Assembly: GCA_022482495.1 (NCBI GenBank) | Contig: JAKVPA010000001.1 | Span: forward strand, 1 to 64,000 | From: Sphaerochaeta sp. | Lineage (GTDB): Bacteria > Spirochaetota > Spirochaetia > Sphaerochaetales > Sphaerochaetaceae | DNA: 64,000 nucleotides | Direction: 5' to 3' | In this document: piece after piece, positions 1-8,233 of the stretch | Numbering within the stretch: the first letter of the stretch is position 1 | Layout of the letters: each line of letters begins with the position of its first letter | Notes under the pieces: model-generated | Seen by the model: only the letters and a program-made list of their open reading frames with translations | Databases searched by the model: none | Told to the model about the DNA's origin: nothing | Translations under genes and position numbers: made by a program

Positions 1-498
1 GATCAGCAGTGTCGGGTTGATGTACTTCTTCAGTACATCAGTGAATCTGCCTGCGTCTTTGGCCGATTTGAGGTCGATGAGCAGATCCGGCATTCTGACG
101 TACTTCACAGTGTAATAGTGTTTGCAGGCTTCCATTCCGAAGGCACAAGCCATGTAGGTCTTTCCACTGCCGGTCGCGCCGGTGATAAAGATGTTCCGGT
201 ACTCTGTGATGTACTCACAGGTCGCCAGCCGCTCAATGAGCGTTCTGTTCAGCTTGCGGTTGTGCCCATAATCGATATCGGCAATAGAAGCATCAGGCTG
301 CTCAAACTCGGCATTCCGAATCAGCCTCTTCAGCCGGTTGTTCTTGCGTGCAGTGTATTCAGTATCGACGAGCATTCCGAAACGGTCCTCAAAGGGGACC
401 TCCTTCATGGATGGGTCATCCTTCTGGACGCGGAATGCATCGGCCATAGGTGTCATATGCATCTCAATAAGCTTGTCAATCGTACTCTGGTTGGTCAT
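1..498 (-). CDS. istB: IstB-like ATPase, transposition helper (3' part outside window)
   Basis: This is the AAA+ ATPase helper of IS21 transposition, which assists the IstA transposase in target selection and strand transfer. The visible 166 residues show an N-terminal helical region and then a Walker A motif GATGSGKT at about residues 107-114. The Walker B and sensor regions lie beyond the window start; the family is usually about 250 residues. Translation starts at ATG 498, which overlaps the istA stop as ATGA. This coupling is normal for istA/istB. The reading frame is intact as far as it can be seen, so the element could be active. Confidence 0.9.
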   Translation of the reverse strand, partial: MTNQSTIDKLIEMHMTPMADAFRVQKDDPSMKEVPFEDRFGMLVDTEYTARKNNRLKRLIRNAEFEQPDASIADIDYGHNRKLNRTLIERLATCEYITEYRNIFITGATGSGKTYMACAFGMEACKHYYTVKYVRMPDLLIDLKSAKDAGRFTDVLKKYINPTLLI

Positions 499-2045
499 GA
501 TCTGTTACCTCCATAATGTCTGGCGCCGCGTGTGATGCCATACTGTGCAGAATCATCCGCCGGTTCCTCAGCTGTTGGCTCAGAAATGCTTTTGTCAGTA
601 GCCAGGATGTTCTTGATGCTCTTATAGCTGGGTGAATTTGAGTACTGTAGCGCCTTTGCACAGGCAGCTTCCAGCCTCTGCGGACTCTTTTTCTCCGCGA
701 GCTTCAAAAGACCCATGCAGGCTCTGTAAGACTGTTGTTCCACCCTGCCGGAGGTAAGAAGGCCGTCTACGACCTTGTATGTATTGATTCCGATTGTTTC
801 CGCCCATCTGCGGAAACGGTCGCCGTTCCATTCCAGATATTTCTGGTGATCCGGAGGCATATGTTCGAGGACGGTGGAATACTGCCCGGAACGTCCGTAA
901 AGACGCTTGTGGGAAGCGATCCGCCGGTGGTCCTTGAAAACTTCAATAGTTGTATCTGTTATCCGCACATCGACCTTATCTTTGATATACTGGTAAGGCA
1001 CAGAGTAGTACATCTTATCTACTGCGACGTGATAGTTGAACTGCACAGTGGCAGTGCGATGTTCAGCTAATTCAAAACGGGTAGCAGGTAACGCCGCCAG
1101 CAATGGCTTTTCTTCCTCAAGAAACAGGCTCAGCCGGCTGCCCTCTTTCTTTTCAAAGTTCGCCTCGTTGTATTTCTTGAGTTTCCTGCGAATTTCCTGA
1201 TTCAGTTCTGTCAGAGAGAAGAACTGCTCATTGCGTAAAGCTGCTGTGATCCATGTGGACACATGGCCGACGTTGCTTTCTGCATTCGGTTTATCCTTTG
1301 GAGTACGGACCCGCGCCGGGATAATAGCTGTGTTGTAATGCTGTGCCAGTTCCTGATAGGACTGGATTAATACCGGCTCATACTTGTCGCTCTGCTTCCG
1401 GTTCGTCGCTGTTGGAGCATTATCCGGAACCAGAATCGGCGTTACACCACCGAAAAACTCATACATGTGGACATGTGCTGTGATCCAGGCGCGTTCCTTC
1501 TCGTTGATGAAAGCTTCTACGAAGGCGTACTGACTGTAGGTCATTACGCCGACAAAGATCCACGCCTTTGTGATTTCGCCAGTGTACGGATCGATAATCT
1601 CGGCAGGATCTCCGGCCCAATCAACCTCGATCTGTTCGCCGGGCTTTCTGGGAAGGTGCATTGTGGCGTTCCGCTTCTGCTCGTTCTGCTGGATGTGATA
1701 ACAGAACTGGGAATACATGAGCGGATCATCGCCGGCAGTCTTGCAGTCCTCAAGGTATTCCGTCCAAAGGAGCTTTTTGTTGACGCCGTTGCGGAGCAGT
1801 TCCTTCCGGATGTAGTCATAATCCGGCATCCGTTTCGTGCTTGTCGACGATAGAGCCTTTGGGAACATCACCCGTTGAAGCTCAGCGTCGGTGTAACTTT
1901 CGTCCAACGGCCAGCTGAGAGATAACTCTTTAGCCCGGCGCCGGACATCAATGATGGTGTGTTGCGAGACCTGCAGACTGGCTGCAATTTCACGCAGTGT
2001 TAGCCCTAAGGCTGATAGCCTCAGGATTTCGCGATACTTGGTCAT
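495..2045 (-). CDS. istA: IS21-family transposase IstA
   Basis: This 516-residue DDE transposase cuts and joins the ends of the insertion sequence. An N-terminal helix-turn-helix (about residues 15-40, with REIAASLQVSQHT) probably binds the terminal repeats. The integrase core carries D142 in the EVDWAGD motif, D208 in VPDNAPT and E256 in PKDKPNAES, a plausible DDE triad. A basic C-terminal part follows. The ATG at 2045 is preceded by a strong Shine-Dalgarno (AAGGAGGG), part of which can be hidden in a hairpin (see 2056-2103). The gene is uninterrupted and overlaps istB by 4 bases. Confidence 0.93.
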   Translation of the reverse strand: MTKYREILRLSALGLTLREIAASLQVSQHTIIDVRRRAKELSLSWPLDESYTDAELQRVMFPKALSSTSTKRMPDYDYIRKELLRNGVNKKLLWTEYLEDCKTAGDDPLMYSQFCYHIQQNEQKRNATMHLPRKPGEQIEVDWAGDPAEIIDPYTGEITKAWIFVGVMTYSQYAFVEAFINEKERAWITAHVHMYEFFGGVTPILVPDNAPTATNRKQSDKYEPVLIQSYQELAQHYNTAIIPARVRTPKDKPNAESNVGHVSTWITAALRNEQFFSLTELNQEIRRKLKKYNEANFEKKEGSRLSLFLEEEKPLLAALPATRFELAEHRTATVQFNYHVAVDKMYYSVPYQYIKDKVDVRITDTTIEVFKDHRRIASHKRLYGRSGQYSTVLEHMPPDHQKYLEWNGDRFRRWAETIGINTYKVVDGLLTSGRVEQQSYRACMGLLKLAEKKSPQRLEAACAKALQYSNSPSYKSIKNILATDKSISEPTAEEPADDSAQYGITRGARHYGGNRS

Positions 2046-2055
2046 AAGTGACCCT

Positions 2056-2103
2056 CCTTATAATGAATTTGCATCTGGATTGATGCTTAAAATCATTATA
2101 AGG
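2056..2103 (-). promoter_or_regulatory. Hairpin covering the istA Shine-Dalgarno
   Basis: An 11-base perfect inverted repeat, CCTTATAATGA at 2056-2066 and its complement at 2093-2103, brackets 26 bases just upstream of istA. In the minus-strand RNA the downstream arm contains the first part of the AAGGAGG ribosome binding site, so folding would hide it. Inference: longer transcripts entering from outside would fold and be poorly translated, a known way in which insertion sequences limit transposase made from external transcription. Confidence 0.5.
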
Positions 2104-2180
2104 ATTGCTTCCCTTATGACCGGAATAATGCTTCCCAATTACCCGGAACCATGCTTCCCAAAGTCCGGACAGGTGCTATC
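2099..2180. repeat. Short iterons inside the IS21 end, about 23-base period
   Basis: The motif GCTTCCC starts at 2107, 2130 and 2153, exactly 23 bases apart. Two of the copies extend to a 19-base unit (2120-2138 and 2143-2161, beginning CCGGAA, two mismatches). A degenerate fourth copy begins with CCGGA at 2165. Regular helical-phase spacing beside the transposase gene suggests transposase binding sites. This is inference from position and from the repeated ends known in IS21. Confidence 0.5.
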
Positions 2181-2205
2181 GGGGAGCCCGTAATCTTCAG
2201 CCAAG

Positions 2206-2236
2206 GTTTTAGAGTAAGGTAATTCTTGATTGATGT
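2206..2236. repeat. 31-base direct repeat, copy 1, IS21 end
   Basis: A 31-base sequence beginning GTTTTAGAGTAAGG and ending TTGATTGATGT is repeated without mismatch at 2272-2302. The two copies are 66 bases apart, start to start. IS21-type elements carry several copies of their terminal repeat at each end, so this is read as the inner copy. Confidence 0.75.
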
Positions 2237-2271
2237 CGAACTCTCAATGTGGGGTAATTCAGTGCACATCT

Positions 2272-2302
2272 GTTTTAGAGTAAGGTAATTCTTGATTGAT
2301 GT
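2272..2302. repeat. 31-base direct repeat, copy 2, probable outer end of IS21
   Basis: Identical to 2206-2236. The similarity stops at 2302, after which the sequence runs into the tRNA-Gly terminator region. This copy is therefore the best guess for the outer end of the element; the true tip may be a few bases away. Confidence 0.7.
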
Positions 2303-2342
2303 TAATAGATGGACTAAAAAGGGTGACTTTGCGTGTGCTACC

Positions 2343-2370
2343 AAAAAGGCACTCCCCTGGGGAAGTGCCT
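2343..2370 (-). terminator. Rho-independent terminator after tRNA-Gly
   Basis: On the minus strand a GC-rich stem (GGCACTTCCCC pairing with GGGGAGTGCC) is followed by a run of five T. It lies 5 bases past the 3' end of tRNA-Gly. Confidence 0.88.
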
Positions 2371-2374
2371 GAAG

Positions 2375-2445
2375 AGCGCCCTACGGGAGTCGAACCCGCT
2401 TCTTAAGCTTGGAAGGCTTAGGTAATACCATTATACGAAAGGCGC
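2375..2445 (-). tRNA. tRNA-Gly (anticodon TCC)
   Basis: The 71-base cloverleaf has acceptor arms GCGCCTT and AGGGCGC that pair with one G-U wobble. The anticodon loop sits in AGCCTTCCAAGCT, giving TCC, and the T arm contains GGTTCGACTCC. CCA is not encoded. A terminator follows directly. The IS21 copy lies on its 3' side. Confidence 0.95.
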
Positions 2446-2516
2446 TTGATGTATTTGCACTCATACTTATAAAGAAAAACCGGGCTCCCGTCAAGGGGCG
2501 TTTTGCTGTCTTCCGG

Positions 2517-2546
2517 TTGACTACGGGGTTTATTCCCAAGTAGAGT
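2517..2546 (+). promoter_or_regulatory. Sigma-70-type promoter for the PUR-domain gene
   Basis: TTGACT at 2517-2522 and TAGAGT at 2541-2546 are separated by 18 bases, 22 bases before the start codon of the downstream gene. The gene also has a Shine-Dalgarno (AAGGAAGG) at 2556-2562. Confidence 0.55.
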
Positions 2547-2568
2547 GTTGCTGCAAGGAAGGATGTGT

Positions 2569-2928
2569 ATGGGACTACGTGGTGAAGTGTTTTCCTCGAA
2601 ACTGGTGAAAAATGACAGGACGTACTTCTTCAATGTGAAGGAGAACATCTATGGTGATATGTTCCTGAATATCGTGGAGAGCAAGGGAACCCCTGACGAG
2701 GGGCGTTTCATCCGGCAATCCGTCATCGTCTACCAGGAAGATCTGGGCGAGTTCGTCAAGGAACTGCAGAAAAGCATTGATTACATCAAAATGCATGATA
2801 CGGCAACCGGTCCGTATCCGTTGGAACGAAGACCGTTGGACAAAGACGGTTCGCCAAAACCCAGGCTTGTCGTCAAGGCGGTGCGCCGAGCGGATGAACC
2901 TCCGACAGAAGACAAGCAATCAGAATAG
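2569..2928 (+). CDS. PUR-domain nucleic-acid-binding protein (BpuR/DUF3276-like)
   Basis: This 119-residue protein resembles the PUR-alpha-like family of spirochaetes and Bacteroidetes. In Borrelia the BpuR member binds single-stranded DNA and RNA and acts as a regulator. The first 80 residues carry the family pattern: RGEVFSSKL, then [20 protein letters not shown], then a final helix. The last 35 residues are charged, proline-containing and probably disordered. The ATG at 2569 is chosen over two earlier in-frame starts because AAGGAAGG lies 6 bases upstream. The gene has its own promoter. Its last 9 bases overlap convergent rnhB. The specific target is unknown. Confidence 0.8.
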   Translation: MGLRGEVFSSKLVKNDRTYFFNVKENIYGDMFLNIVESKGTPDEGRFIRQSVIVYQEDLGEFVKELQKSIDYIKMHDTATGPYPLERRPLDKDGSPKPRLVVKAVRRADEPPTEDKQSE

Positions 2929-3546
2929 ATTCGTATCGCTCTGGTGATGCAGATGAAAGGACCTGCGGTGGATCGGGCAGAACCCGAATTCCCGCAGGTT
3001 TTTTTTATGGAGCGCCGTCGGATATCCTTTGTGGATGGCAAATCCGTACTGGGGCCATTTTTTGTCGGCATCGTCCATAAATCGGTCACGGGCTTCCTTG
3101 GCCAGAATGGAGGCGGCCATGATTGCCGGCTCCTTGGCGTCTCCTTTGACAATGGTGATCACCGGGCAGGGAAGCGGAGGTTTCCGGTTCCCGTCCACCA
3201 GGGCCAAGGTGACCTCTGCCTGCGTTGCGAGTTTTTGGTACGCCCTCTCCATGGCGAGAAATGTCGCCTGCAGGATGTTGATCCGGTCGATCTCCTCGTT
3301 GCTGGCCCATCCGATGGCCCAGAGGGCCTGTTCCTTGATGACGGTTTCCGCCTTTTGCCGTTGGAGGTGGGTAAGTTTCTTGGAATCGTTCAGGATTTGG
3401 ATGGGAAAGTGGGGAGGGAGGATCACCGCGGCGGCGCACACCGGACCGGCAAGCGGTCCCCGGCCCGCCTCATCGATGCCGCAGGTATGAAGCGGATCGT
3501 TGCTTTGGAGGGGGAAGAGTTCTTCCTGCTGATTCTTGCGTCCCAT
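2920..3546 (-). CDS. rnhB: Ribonuclease HII
   Basis: This 208-residue enzyme cuts the RNA strand of RNA-DNA hybrids and removes single ribonucleotides from DNA. The catalytic residues are visible: D25 and E26 in [15 protein letters not shown]118 in LVDGNRKP and D136 in KGDAKEP, with spacing as in known RNase HII. The [11 protein letters not shown] helix follows. Length is normal. There is no Shine-Dalgarno before ATG 3546. A promoter-like sequence ends 9 bases upstream, so the mRNA may have almost no leader. The gene faces smc head to head and overlaps the PUR-domain gene at its 3' end by 9 bases. Confidence 0.95.
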   Translation of the reverse strand: MGRKNQQEELFPLQSNDPLHTCGIDEAGRGPLAGPVCAAAVILPPHFPIQILNDSKKLTHLQRQKAETVIKEQALWAIGWASNEEIDRINILQATFLAMERAYQKLATQAEVTLALVDGNRKPPLPCPVITIVKGDAKEPAIMAASILAKEARDRFMDDADKKWPQYGFAIHKGYPTALHKKNLREFGFCPIHRRSFHLHHQSDTNLF

Positions 3547-3565
3547 AAAAGAAACGGTATATACT
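3536..3565 (+). promoter_or_regulatory. Possible smc promoter overlapping the rnhB promoter
   Basis: TTGCGT at 3536-3541 and TATACT at 3560-3565, 18 bases apart, lie 28 bases before the smc start. Its -10 overlaps the -10 of the opposing rnhB promoter (3556-3561), so the two could not be occupied together. Confidence 0.4.
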
Positions 3566-3583
3566 TGCGCTATCGTGCGTCAA
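3556..3583 (-). promoter_or_regulatory. Promoter for rnhB, short or no leader
   Basis: On the minus strand TTGACG (3583-3578) and TATACC (3561-3556) are separated by 16 bases. The -10 ends 9 bases before the rnhB ATG, leaving room for only a very short leader. The bases between, GTTTCTTTT, contain no Shine-Dalgarno. Confidence 0.5.
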
Positions 3584-3593
3584 GGATGGTGGA

Positions 3594-6518
3594 ATGTTTC
3601 TCAAGTGTCTTGATCTCCAAGGATTCAAATCGTTTGCCGACAAAACGCATCTTGACTTCACCGATGGGATCACCAGTTTGCTTGGGCCCAACGGGTGCGG
3701 CAAGAGCAACATCGTTGACGCCATCAAATGGGTGTTGGGGGAGCAGTCCACCAAAACCCTCCGTGCCGGACGCATGGAGGATGTGATCTTCAACGGAACG
3801 GACAAACGCAAGCCGCTTCCGTTCGCAGAAGTGGCGCTTACCATCAACAACGAAAACCATGAGCTTCCCAACGACGCGACGGAGATCGAGATCAAGCGGA
3901 GGATTTTCCGTGACGGGAATTCCAACGAGTATTTCATCAACCGCCAGCAGTGCAAACTCTCCGACATCCGGGCTTTGTTCTTTGACACGGGAGTCGGAAA
4001 AAGCGCGTATTCCATTCTGGAACAAGGAAAGATCGACCAGATCCTGACCAAATCCCCGGAAGAACGCCGGTCGATCTTCGAGGAAGCCGCCGGTATTTCA
4101 AGATTCAAGGCGGAAAGCATCGAGGCGGAACGAAAACTGGAGAAGGCCAACGAGAACATCGCCCAGGTCGAGTCGATCCTGAAGGACACCAAACGGACCT
4201 ATGAAACCCGCAAGACCCAGGCGGAGAAAGCCATCAAGGCACGGGCTCTGAAGGCGGAACAGTTCAGCCTGGAAGTGGACATCAGCCTGGGAACGGTGCA
4301 GTCCTATCTGAAGCTGAAGGATTCGTACCATGAGGAATTGAACAAACTGCAGCTCCAGTTCCAACAGATGCAGGACAAGACCAAACAGGATGCTGAAACG
4401 ATGAACGCACTGCAGGATGAAATGAAATCCCATGCGGGAAAACGGGTAGCCATCCAGATCCAGATGAAAGGTATCGAAGAGGCGCAGAAGGGCAGGGACG
4501 AGAAACTTGACCTGCTCACCCAACGCTTTCGGGAATTCTGCCGGCAGAAGGACCAAAGCCTGCAGAAAGCCGATGAATACAAGGAAAAGATTGACCGGGA
4601 CACGGAAGTCCTGGACGACAAGAAAGACGCCCTCCAGGATGTGGAGGACAAGCTGTCCACCATCGACGAGGATATCCGCAAAAACATCGAGGCGCTGGAT
4701 AAAACCAAACAGACCATCGCTGATATCGAAAGCAAGATTACAGAGGAAGAGCGAAACGGACTGAAGCTCAACGAACAGCTTGAGGCGTTGCAACGGGAAG
4801 TAGGAGAGCTGACCGATGTCATCGTGGTGCAATTGGACGCCAAGCTGAAGGAATCGGGATACCGGACGGACGAGAAGATCAAGGCGCGGGATGCGTTCGT
4901 CCAGAAACTTGCCGCCATCAAAAAATCGGTGGATGAACGCTCTGCGTTCCTTTCCCGCCTGGGTGGAGCCGACCTTTCGTTCCAGACGCTCGCCTCCCAG
5001 GAGCAGACGTTCCAGAAGAATCTGCTTGCCGCGTTGCAGGATGCCTCTTCGTTGTTTGACCAGTATGTCTCCCATGAACCGACGTTCCTGGATGATCTGG
5101 TGGCCCCGGAAGGGATCATCACCAAAAAGCACCAGTTGGATGGCAACATCGAGCAGATGCGTCGCCAGATCGGAGACGGCAGGGACAAGATGAGCCAGTT
5201 GCAGCAAGAGCAACAGCGTCTTTCCCAGTCCGTCGTTTCGTTCCAGGAAGCCATCAACCAGCAGAACTACTCCAAGATCGCCTTGCAGGGACAAAAAAAC
5301 ACCCTCACCGAGATGATCAACCAGATGGGCAAGACCATCATGGAGGAGCAGTACTACTACGATGACCTGATCAACGCCAGCAAGAACGCCGAGAACAGCA
5401 TTTATGACACGCAGGACAGCATCCGGTCGGTGGAAGAAGCGTACAAGACTGCCAAGGAAGAGATGGAGGATCTGAACGTCCGGCTGGAAGAGGAAGTGTC
5501 CGCCGTGGAAAAGGTGCAGAAATCGATCCGGGATATGCAGGAAGCACAGTCTGAGTCAGCCCACGCCCTGCAGGATGTTTTCCAGAAACAGTCTGATCTG
5601 AAAGGCCGGATCGCCGGGACGGATGACGCACTGAACGGTGTCTACACCTCCTTCTTCACAACGTATGGGAAGAGTCTGAAGGAATACGAGAACCGGTTGG
5701 GGCAGACGATCGAGGAATATGCCGTGTTACAGAACCGGCTCACCTCGGTGAAAAAAGAACTGGAGGGACTGGGGAACATCAACCAGATGGCCGAGGATGA
5801 GTTCAACGAAGTGAAGAGCCAGTATGACTTCCTCTCCTCCCAGCTTGCCGACCTGAACAAGGCGAAAGCGGATCTCGTCGGGGTCGTGCAGGACATCAAG
5901 ACACGAAGCGCCGACTTGTTCAATGAGACGTACAAACAGATATCCGCCAATTTCCAGGATATGTTCCGCCGTCTGTTCGGTGGTGGACGAGCGGAACTGA
6001 AACTGGTGCCGCCGGAGCAAAAGCCAGGAAAGGAAGGAGAGGAGCAGGAAGAAGAGAAGCCTCTCTCCGAAGCGGAGCAGAAACTGAAGGAAGCGGATGA
6101 TATCCTGGAAAGCGGCATTGACATCTTCGCCCAGCCTCCTGGGAAAAAACTGGTGTCGTTGTCCCTGCTCTCCGGTGGGGAGCGGTCGATGACCGCCGTG
6201 GCGCTGTTGTTCGCCACCTACATCGTCAAGCCTTCCCCGTTCTGCATTCTGGATGAGATCGACGCGGCGTTGGATGACCGGAACATCGGCAACTTCCTCA
6301 CCGTGCTGCAGGGCTTCGCCCAGACCAGCCAGTTCATCATCATCACCCACAACAAGCACACCGTCCTGGGCTCGTCCTCCATGCTGGGCGTCACCCAGAT
6401 CGAGGCAGGAGTGTCCACCACGGTCAGCTACCGTCTGGCGAAGGAAGCGGGAAAGCCGGTGATTCTGGACGACAACTCCAACAAGGTCGATTTCACCGAT
6501 GATGGAGTGCGGAAATAA
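3594..6518 (+). CDS. smc: Chromosome segregation ATPase SMC, short, no recognisable canonical hinge
   Basis: SMC dimers organise and segregate the chromosome with ScpA/ScpB. The N-terminal head has Walker A GPNGCGKSN at about residues 31-39. The C-terminal head has the LSGGE signature near 859 and Walker B CILDEIDAALDD near 884-894. Between them are long charged heptad-rich coiled coils. At 974 residues it is about 200 shorter than typical bacterial SMC (my recollection of the family). The centre (about 400-560) is still mostly helical and I cannot find the glycine-rich hinge fold. AAGGA lies 7 bases before ATG 3594. The identity is firm; the hinge reading is inference. Confidence 0.95.
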   Translation: MFLKCLDLQGFKSFADKTHLDFTDGITSLLGPNGCGKSNIVDAIKWVLGEQSTKTLRAGRMEDVIFNGTDKRKPLPFAEVALTINNENHELPNDATEIEIKRRIFRDGNSNEYFINRQQCKLSDIRALFFDTGVGKSAYSILEQGKIDQILTKSPEERRSIFEEAAGISRFKAESIEAERKLEKANENIAQVESILKDTKRTYETRKTQAEKAIKARALKAEQFSLEVDISLGTVQSYLKLKDSYHEELNKLQLQFQQMQDKTKQDAETMNALQDEMKSHAGKRVAIQIQMKGIEEAQKGRDEKLDLLTQRFREFCRQKDQSLQKADEYKEKIDRDTEVLDDKKDALQDVEDKLSTIDEDIRKNIEALDKTKQTIADIESKITEEERNGLKLNEQLEALQREVGELTDVIVVQLDAKLKESGYRTDEKIKARDAFVQKLAAIKKSVDERSAFLSRLGGADLSFQTLASQEQTFQKNLLAALQDASSLFDQYVSHEPTFLDDLVAPEGIITKKHQLDGNIEQMRRQIGDGRDKMSQLQQEQQRLSQSVVSFQEAINQQNYSKIALQGQKNTLTEMINQMGKTIMEEQYYYDDLINASKNAENSIYDTQDSIRSVEEAYKTAKEEMEDLNVRLEEEVSAVEKVQKSIRDMQEAQSESAHALQDVFQKQSDLKGRIAGTDDALNGVYTSFFTTYGKSLKEYENRLGQTIEEYAVLQNRLTSVKKELEGLGNINQMAEDEFNEVKSQYDFLSSQLADLNKAKADLVGVVQDIKTRSADLFNETYKQISANFQDMFRRLFGGGRAELKLVPPEQKPGKEGEEQEEEKPLSEAEQKLKEADDILESGIDIFAQPPGKKLVSLSLLSGGERSMTAVALLFATYIVKPSPFCILDEIDAALDDRNIGNFLTVLQGFAQTSQFIIITHNKHTVLGSSSMLGVTQIEAGVSTTVSYRLAKEAGKPVILDDNSNKVDFTDDGVRK

Positions 6519-6527
6519 TGCGTAACC

Positions 6528-6557
6528 TTGACACCACAATACGGTCTACGGTATAAG
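6528..6557 (+). promoter_or_regulatory. Strong promoter for the ffh-rplS operon
   Basis: A consensus TTGACA at 6528-6533 and TATAAG at 6552-6557, separated by 18 bases, lie 20 bases upstream of the ffh start, in the 59-base gap after smc. Confidence 0.75.
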
Positions 6558-6577
6558 TCAACAGGATAGGAAGAGGT

Positions 6578-7933
6578 ATGTTCGAAGCCATTAGTGAAAC
6601 ATTTTCCGGCATTCTCCGCTCCATGGCGGGGAAATCAAAGATCACGGAGAAGAACGTCGAGGACGCGGTAGAAGAGATCAAAGTGGCGTTGCTTGACGCC
6701 GATGTCAACCTTCACGTGGTACGCCGGTTCATCAATGGCACCCTTGAGGAAGCGAAAGGGGAGAAAGTCCTTAAGGCGGTCAATCCTGGCCAGCAGTTCG
6801 TCAAGATCGTCTACGACAAGATGGTCGCACTGCTTTCCGATCCCCAGGGACAGGACCTGCTTTTGAAAGGACCGGATACCACCACCGTCATTCTGATGAT
6901 GGGGCTCCAGGGGTCCGGAAAAACCACCACGGCTGCCAAACTCGGCTATCGCCTGAGAAAACAGGGGCGGCGCGTGTTGCTCGCAGCCTGTGACTTGGTC
7001 CGTCCGGCTGCCATGCTGCAATTGCAGGTGCTTGGCGAAAAGGCGGAAGTCCCGGTCTATGTGGAGCAGGGGGCGAAAGATCCCGCCGCCGTCGCTTCGG
7101 CGGCACTGCGAAAGGCAAAGAAAGAACAGTACGATGTCCTGATCGTCGACACCAGCGGACGGATGTACCTGGATGAGGCGTTGATGGAAGAATTGGCCCG
7201 CATCAAGGATGCCGTCAAGCCGGATGAGACATTGTTCGTCGCTGACGCGATGACCGGTCAGGATGCGGTGAACATCGCCAAGGAATTCGAGGCGAAGATC
7301 GGCATCTCCGGCGTCGTGTTGACCAAGTTCGACAGCGACACCCGGGGCGGCGCGGCGATGTCGCTTCGCGCCGTGGTGGGAAAGCCGATCAAATTCATCG
7401 GTTCCGGTGAGAAGCTGGAGGATATCCAGCCGTTCTATCCGGAGCGTATGGCCAGCCGGATCCTCGGCATGGGAGATGTCGTCTCCCTGGTGGAGAAGGC
7501 GCAGGAGACGGTCAGTCAGGAAGAGGCGATGAAGCTTCAGGCGAAGATGGCGAAGAACACCTTCGACCTGCAGGATTACCTTGACCAGCTTGACTCGATG
7601 AACAAGATGGGGACGATGGAGCAGATCATCGATATGATTCCTGGTGCCAAAGGGCAGATTTCGGCGGATGACATTGACACCCGCCAGTTCGCCCAGCAGA
7701 AGGCGATCATCCGGTCGATGACCCGCATGGAACGGGAGAATTTCCGAGTCATCGGCCCGGACCGCCGCAAGCGGATCGCAAAAGGAAGCGGGACGACCGT
7801 TTCCGATGTGAACCGTCTGCTGAAACAATTCGAGAAAACGCGGCTTACCATGCATAAGTTCGCGAAAAATAAGAAATACCAAGCTGCCATGCTGAAACAG
7901 ATGGGTATGATGAATAATCCACAAGAGAGGTAG
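6578..7933 (+). CDS. ffh: Signal recognition particle GTPase Ffh
   Basis: Ffh binds SRP RNA and nascent signal sequences and docks with FtsY (also in this window, at 42800) for membrane targeting. The 451 residues show the N domain (1-95) and the G domain with Walker A GLQGSGKTTTAAK near 109-121. DTSGR is near 191, where the family usually has DTAGR. TKFDSDTRGG is near 249. The methionine-rich M domain ends with the RNA-binding stretch RMERENFRVIGPDRRKR. The start follows AGGAAGAGG. It opens a cluster of translation genes; rpsP follows after 13 bases. Confidence 0.97.
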   Translation: MFEAISETFSGILRSMAGKSKITEKNVEDAVEEIKVALLDADVNLHVVRRFINGTLEEAKGEKVLKAVNPGQQFVKIVYDKMVALLSDPQGQDLLLKGPDTTTVILMMGLQGSGKTTTAAKLGYRLRKQGRRVLLAACDLVRPAAMLQLQVLGEKAEVPVYVEQGAKDPAAVASAALRKAKKEQYDVLIVDTSGRMYLDEALMEELARIKDAVKPDETLFVADAMTGQDAVNIAKEFEAKIGISGVVLTKFDSDTRGGAAMSLRAVVGKPIKFIGSGEKLEDIQPFYPERMASRILGMGDVVSLVEKAQETVSQEEAMKLQAKMAKNTFDLQDYLDQLDSMNKMGTMEQIIDMIPGAKGQISADDIDTRQFAQQKAIIRSMTRMERENFRVIGPDRRKRIAKGSGTTVSDVNRLLKQFEKTRLTMHKFAKNKKYQAAMLKQMGMMNNPQER

Positions 7934-7946
7934 GAGGAGTACAAAC

Positions 7947-8216
7947 ATGAGTACAAGCATGAGATTGACACGGATGGGAACCCAAAAGAAAGCGGAATAC
8001 CGCATCGTCGTGATGGACAGCCATTCACCGACCAACAGCAGCACGTTGGACGTGATCGGCCATTATCATCCGAGGGCTGAGGAAGACAAGCAGATCGTCC
8101 TTGACGCCGAAAAGGCCAAGGCGTGGTTGCTCAAAGGCGCCCAGCCTTCCGCGACGGTGAAGACGATCCTCAACAAGAGCGGCATCCAGATCAGCAGAAA
8201 ACCGGCCCAGGACTGA
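7947..8216 (+). CDS. rpsP: 30S ribosomal protein bS16
   Basis: This 89-residue small-subunit protein helps early 16S rRNA folding. The N-terminus [21 protein letters not shown] and then [19 protein letters not shown] follow the bS16 pattern (RL-x-R-x-G-x-KK-x-x-Y-x-IVV-x-DSxSPR). The start codon follows AGGAGG by 8 bases. The gene sits between ffh and khpA-rimM-trmD-rplS, the conserved bacterial order. Confidence 0.96.
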   Translation: MSTSMRLTRMGTQKKAEYRIVVMDSHSPTNSSTLDVIGHYHPRAEEDKQIVLDAEKAKAWLLKGAQPSATVKTILNKSGIQISRKPAQD

Positions 8217-8233
8217 GTTTTCAGGAGCTCGTC

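Larger units (their letters stand above)
1..2302 (-). mobile_element. IS21-family insertion sequence, one end present, other end outside window
   Basis: The element has the IS21 layout: a long DDE transposase gene (istA) followed by an overlapping ATPase helper gene (istB), both on the minus strand. Upstream of istA lie two repeat sets typical of the multi-repeat ends of this family: about 23-base-period repeats at 2099-2180 and two identical 31-base repeats at 2206-2236 and 2272-2302. The outer boundary is placed at the end of the last repeat. It is uncertain because the opposite end is not visible, so neither the inverted match nor the target duplication can be tested. The element sits just beyond the terminator of a tRNA-Gly gene. 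Confidence 0.8.

Noticed and set aside
2206-2302. Two 31-base repeats as a CRISPR array
   Set aside because: There are only two copies, they sit beside istA, and there is no further spacer-repeat series or cas gene. IS21 terminal repeats explain them.
4098-5294. Open frame of 398 codons antisense to smc
   Set aside because: The coiled-coil codons of smc give a leucine/phenylalanine-rich mirror frame; no start signal or domain.
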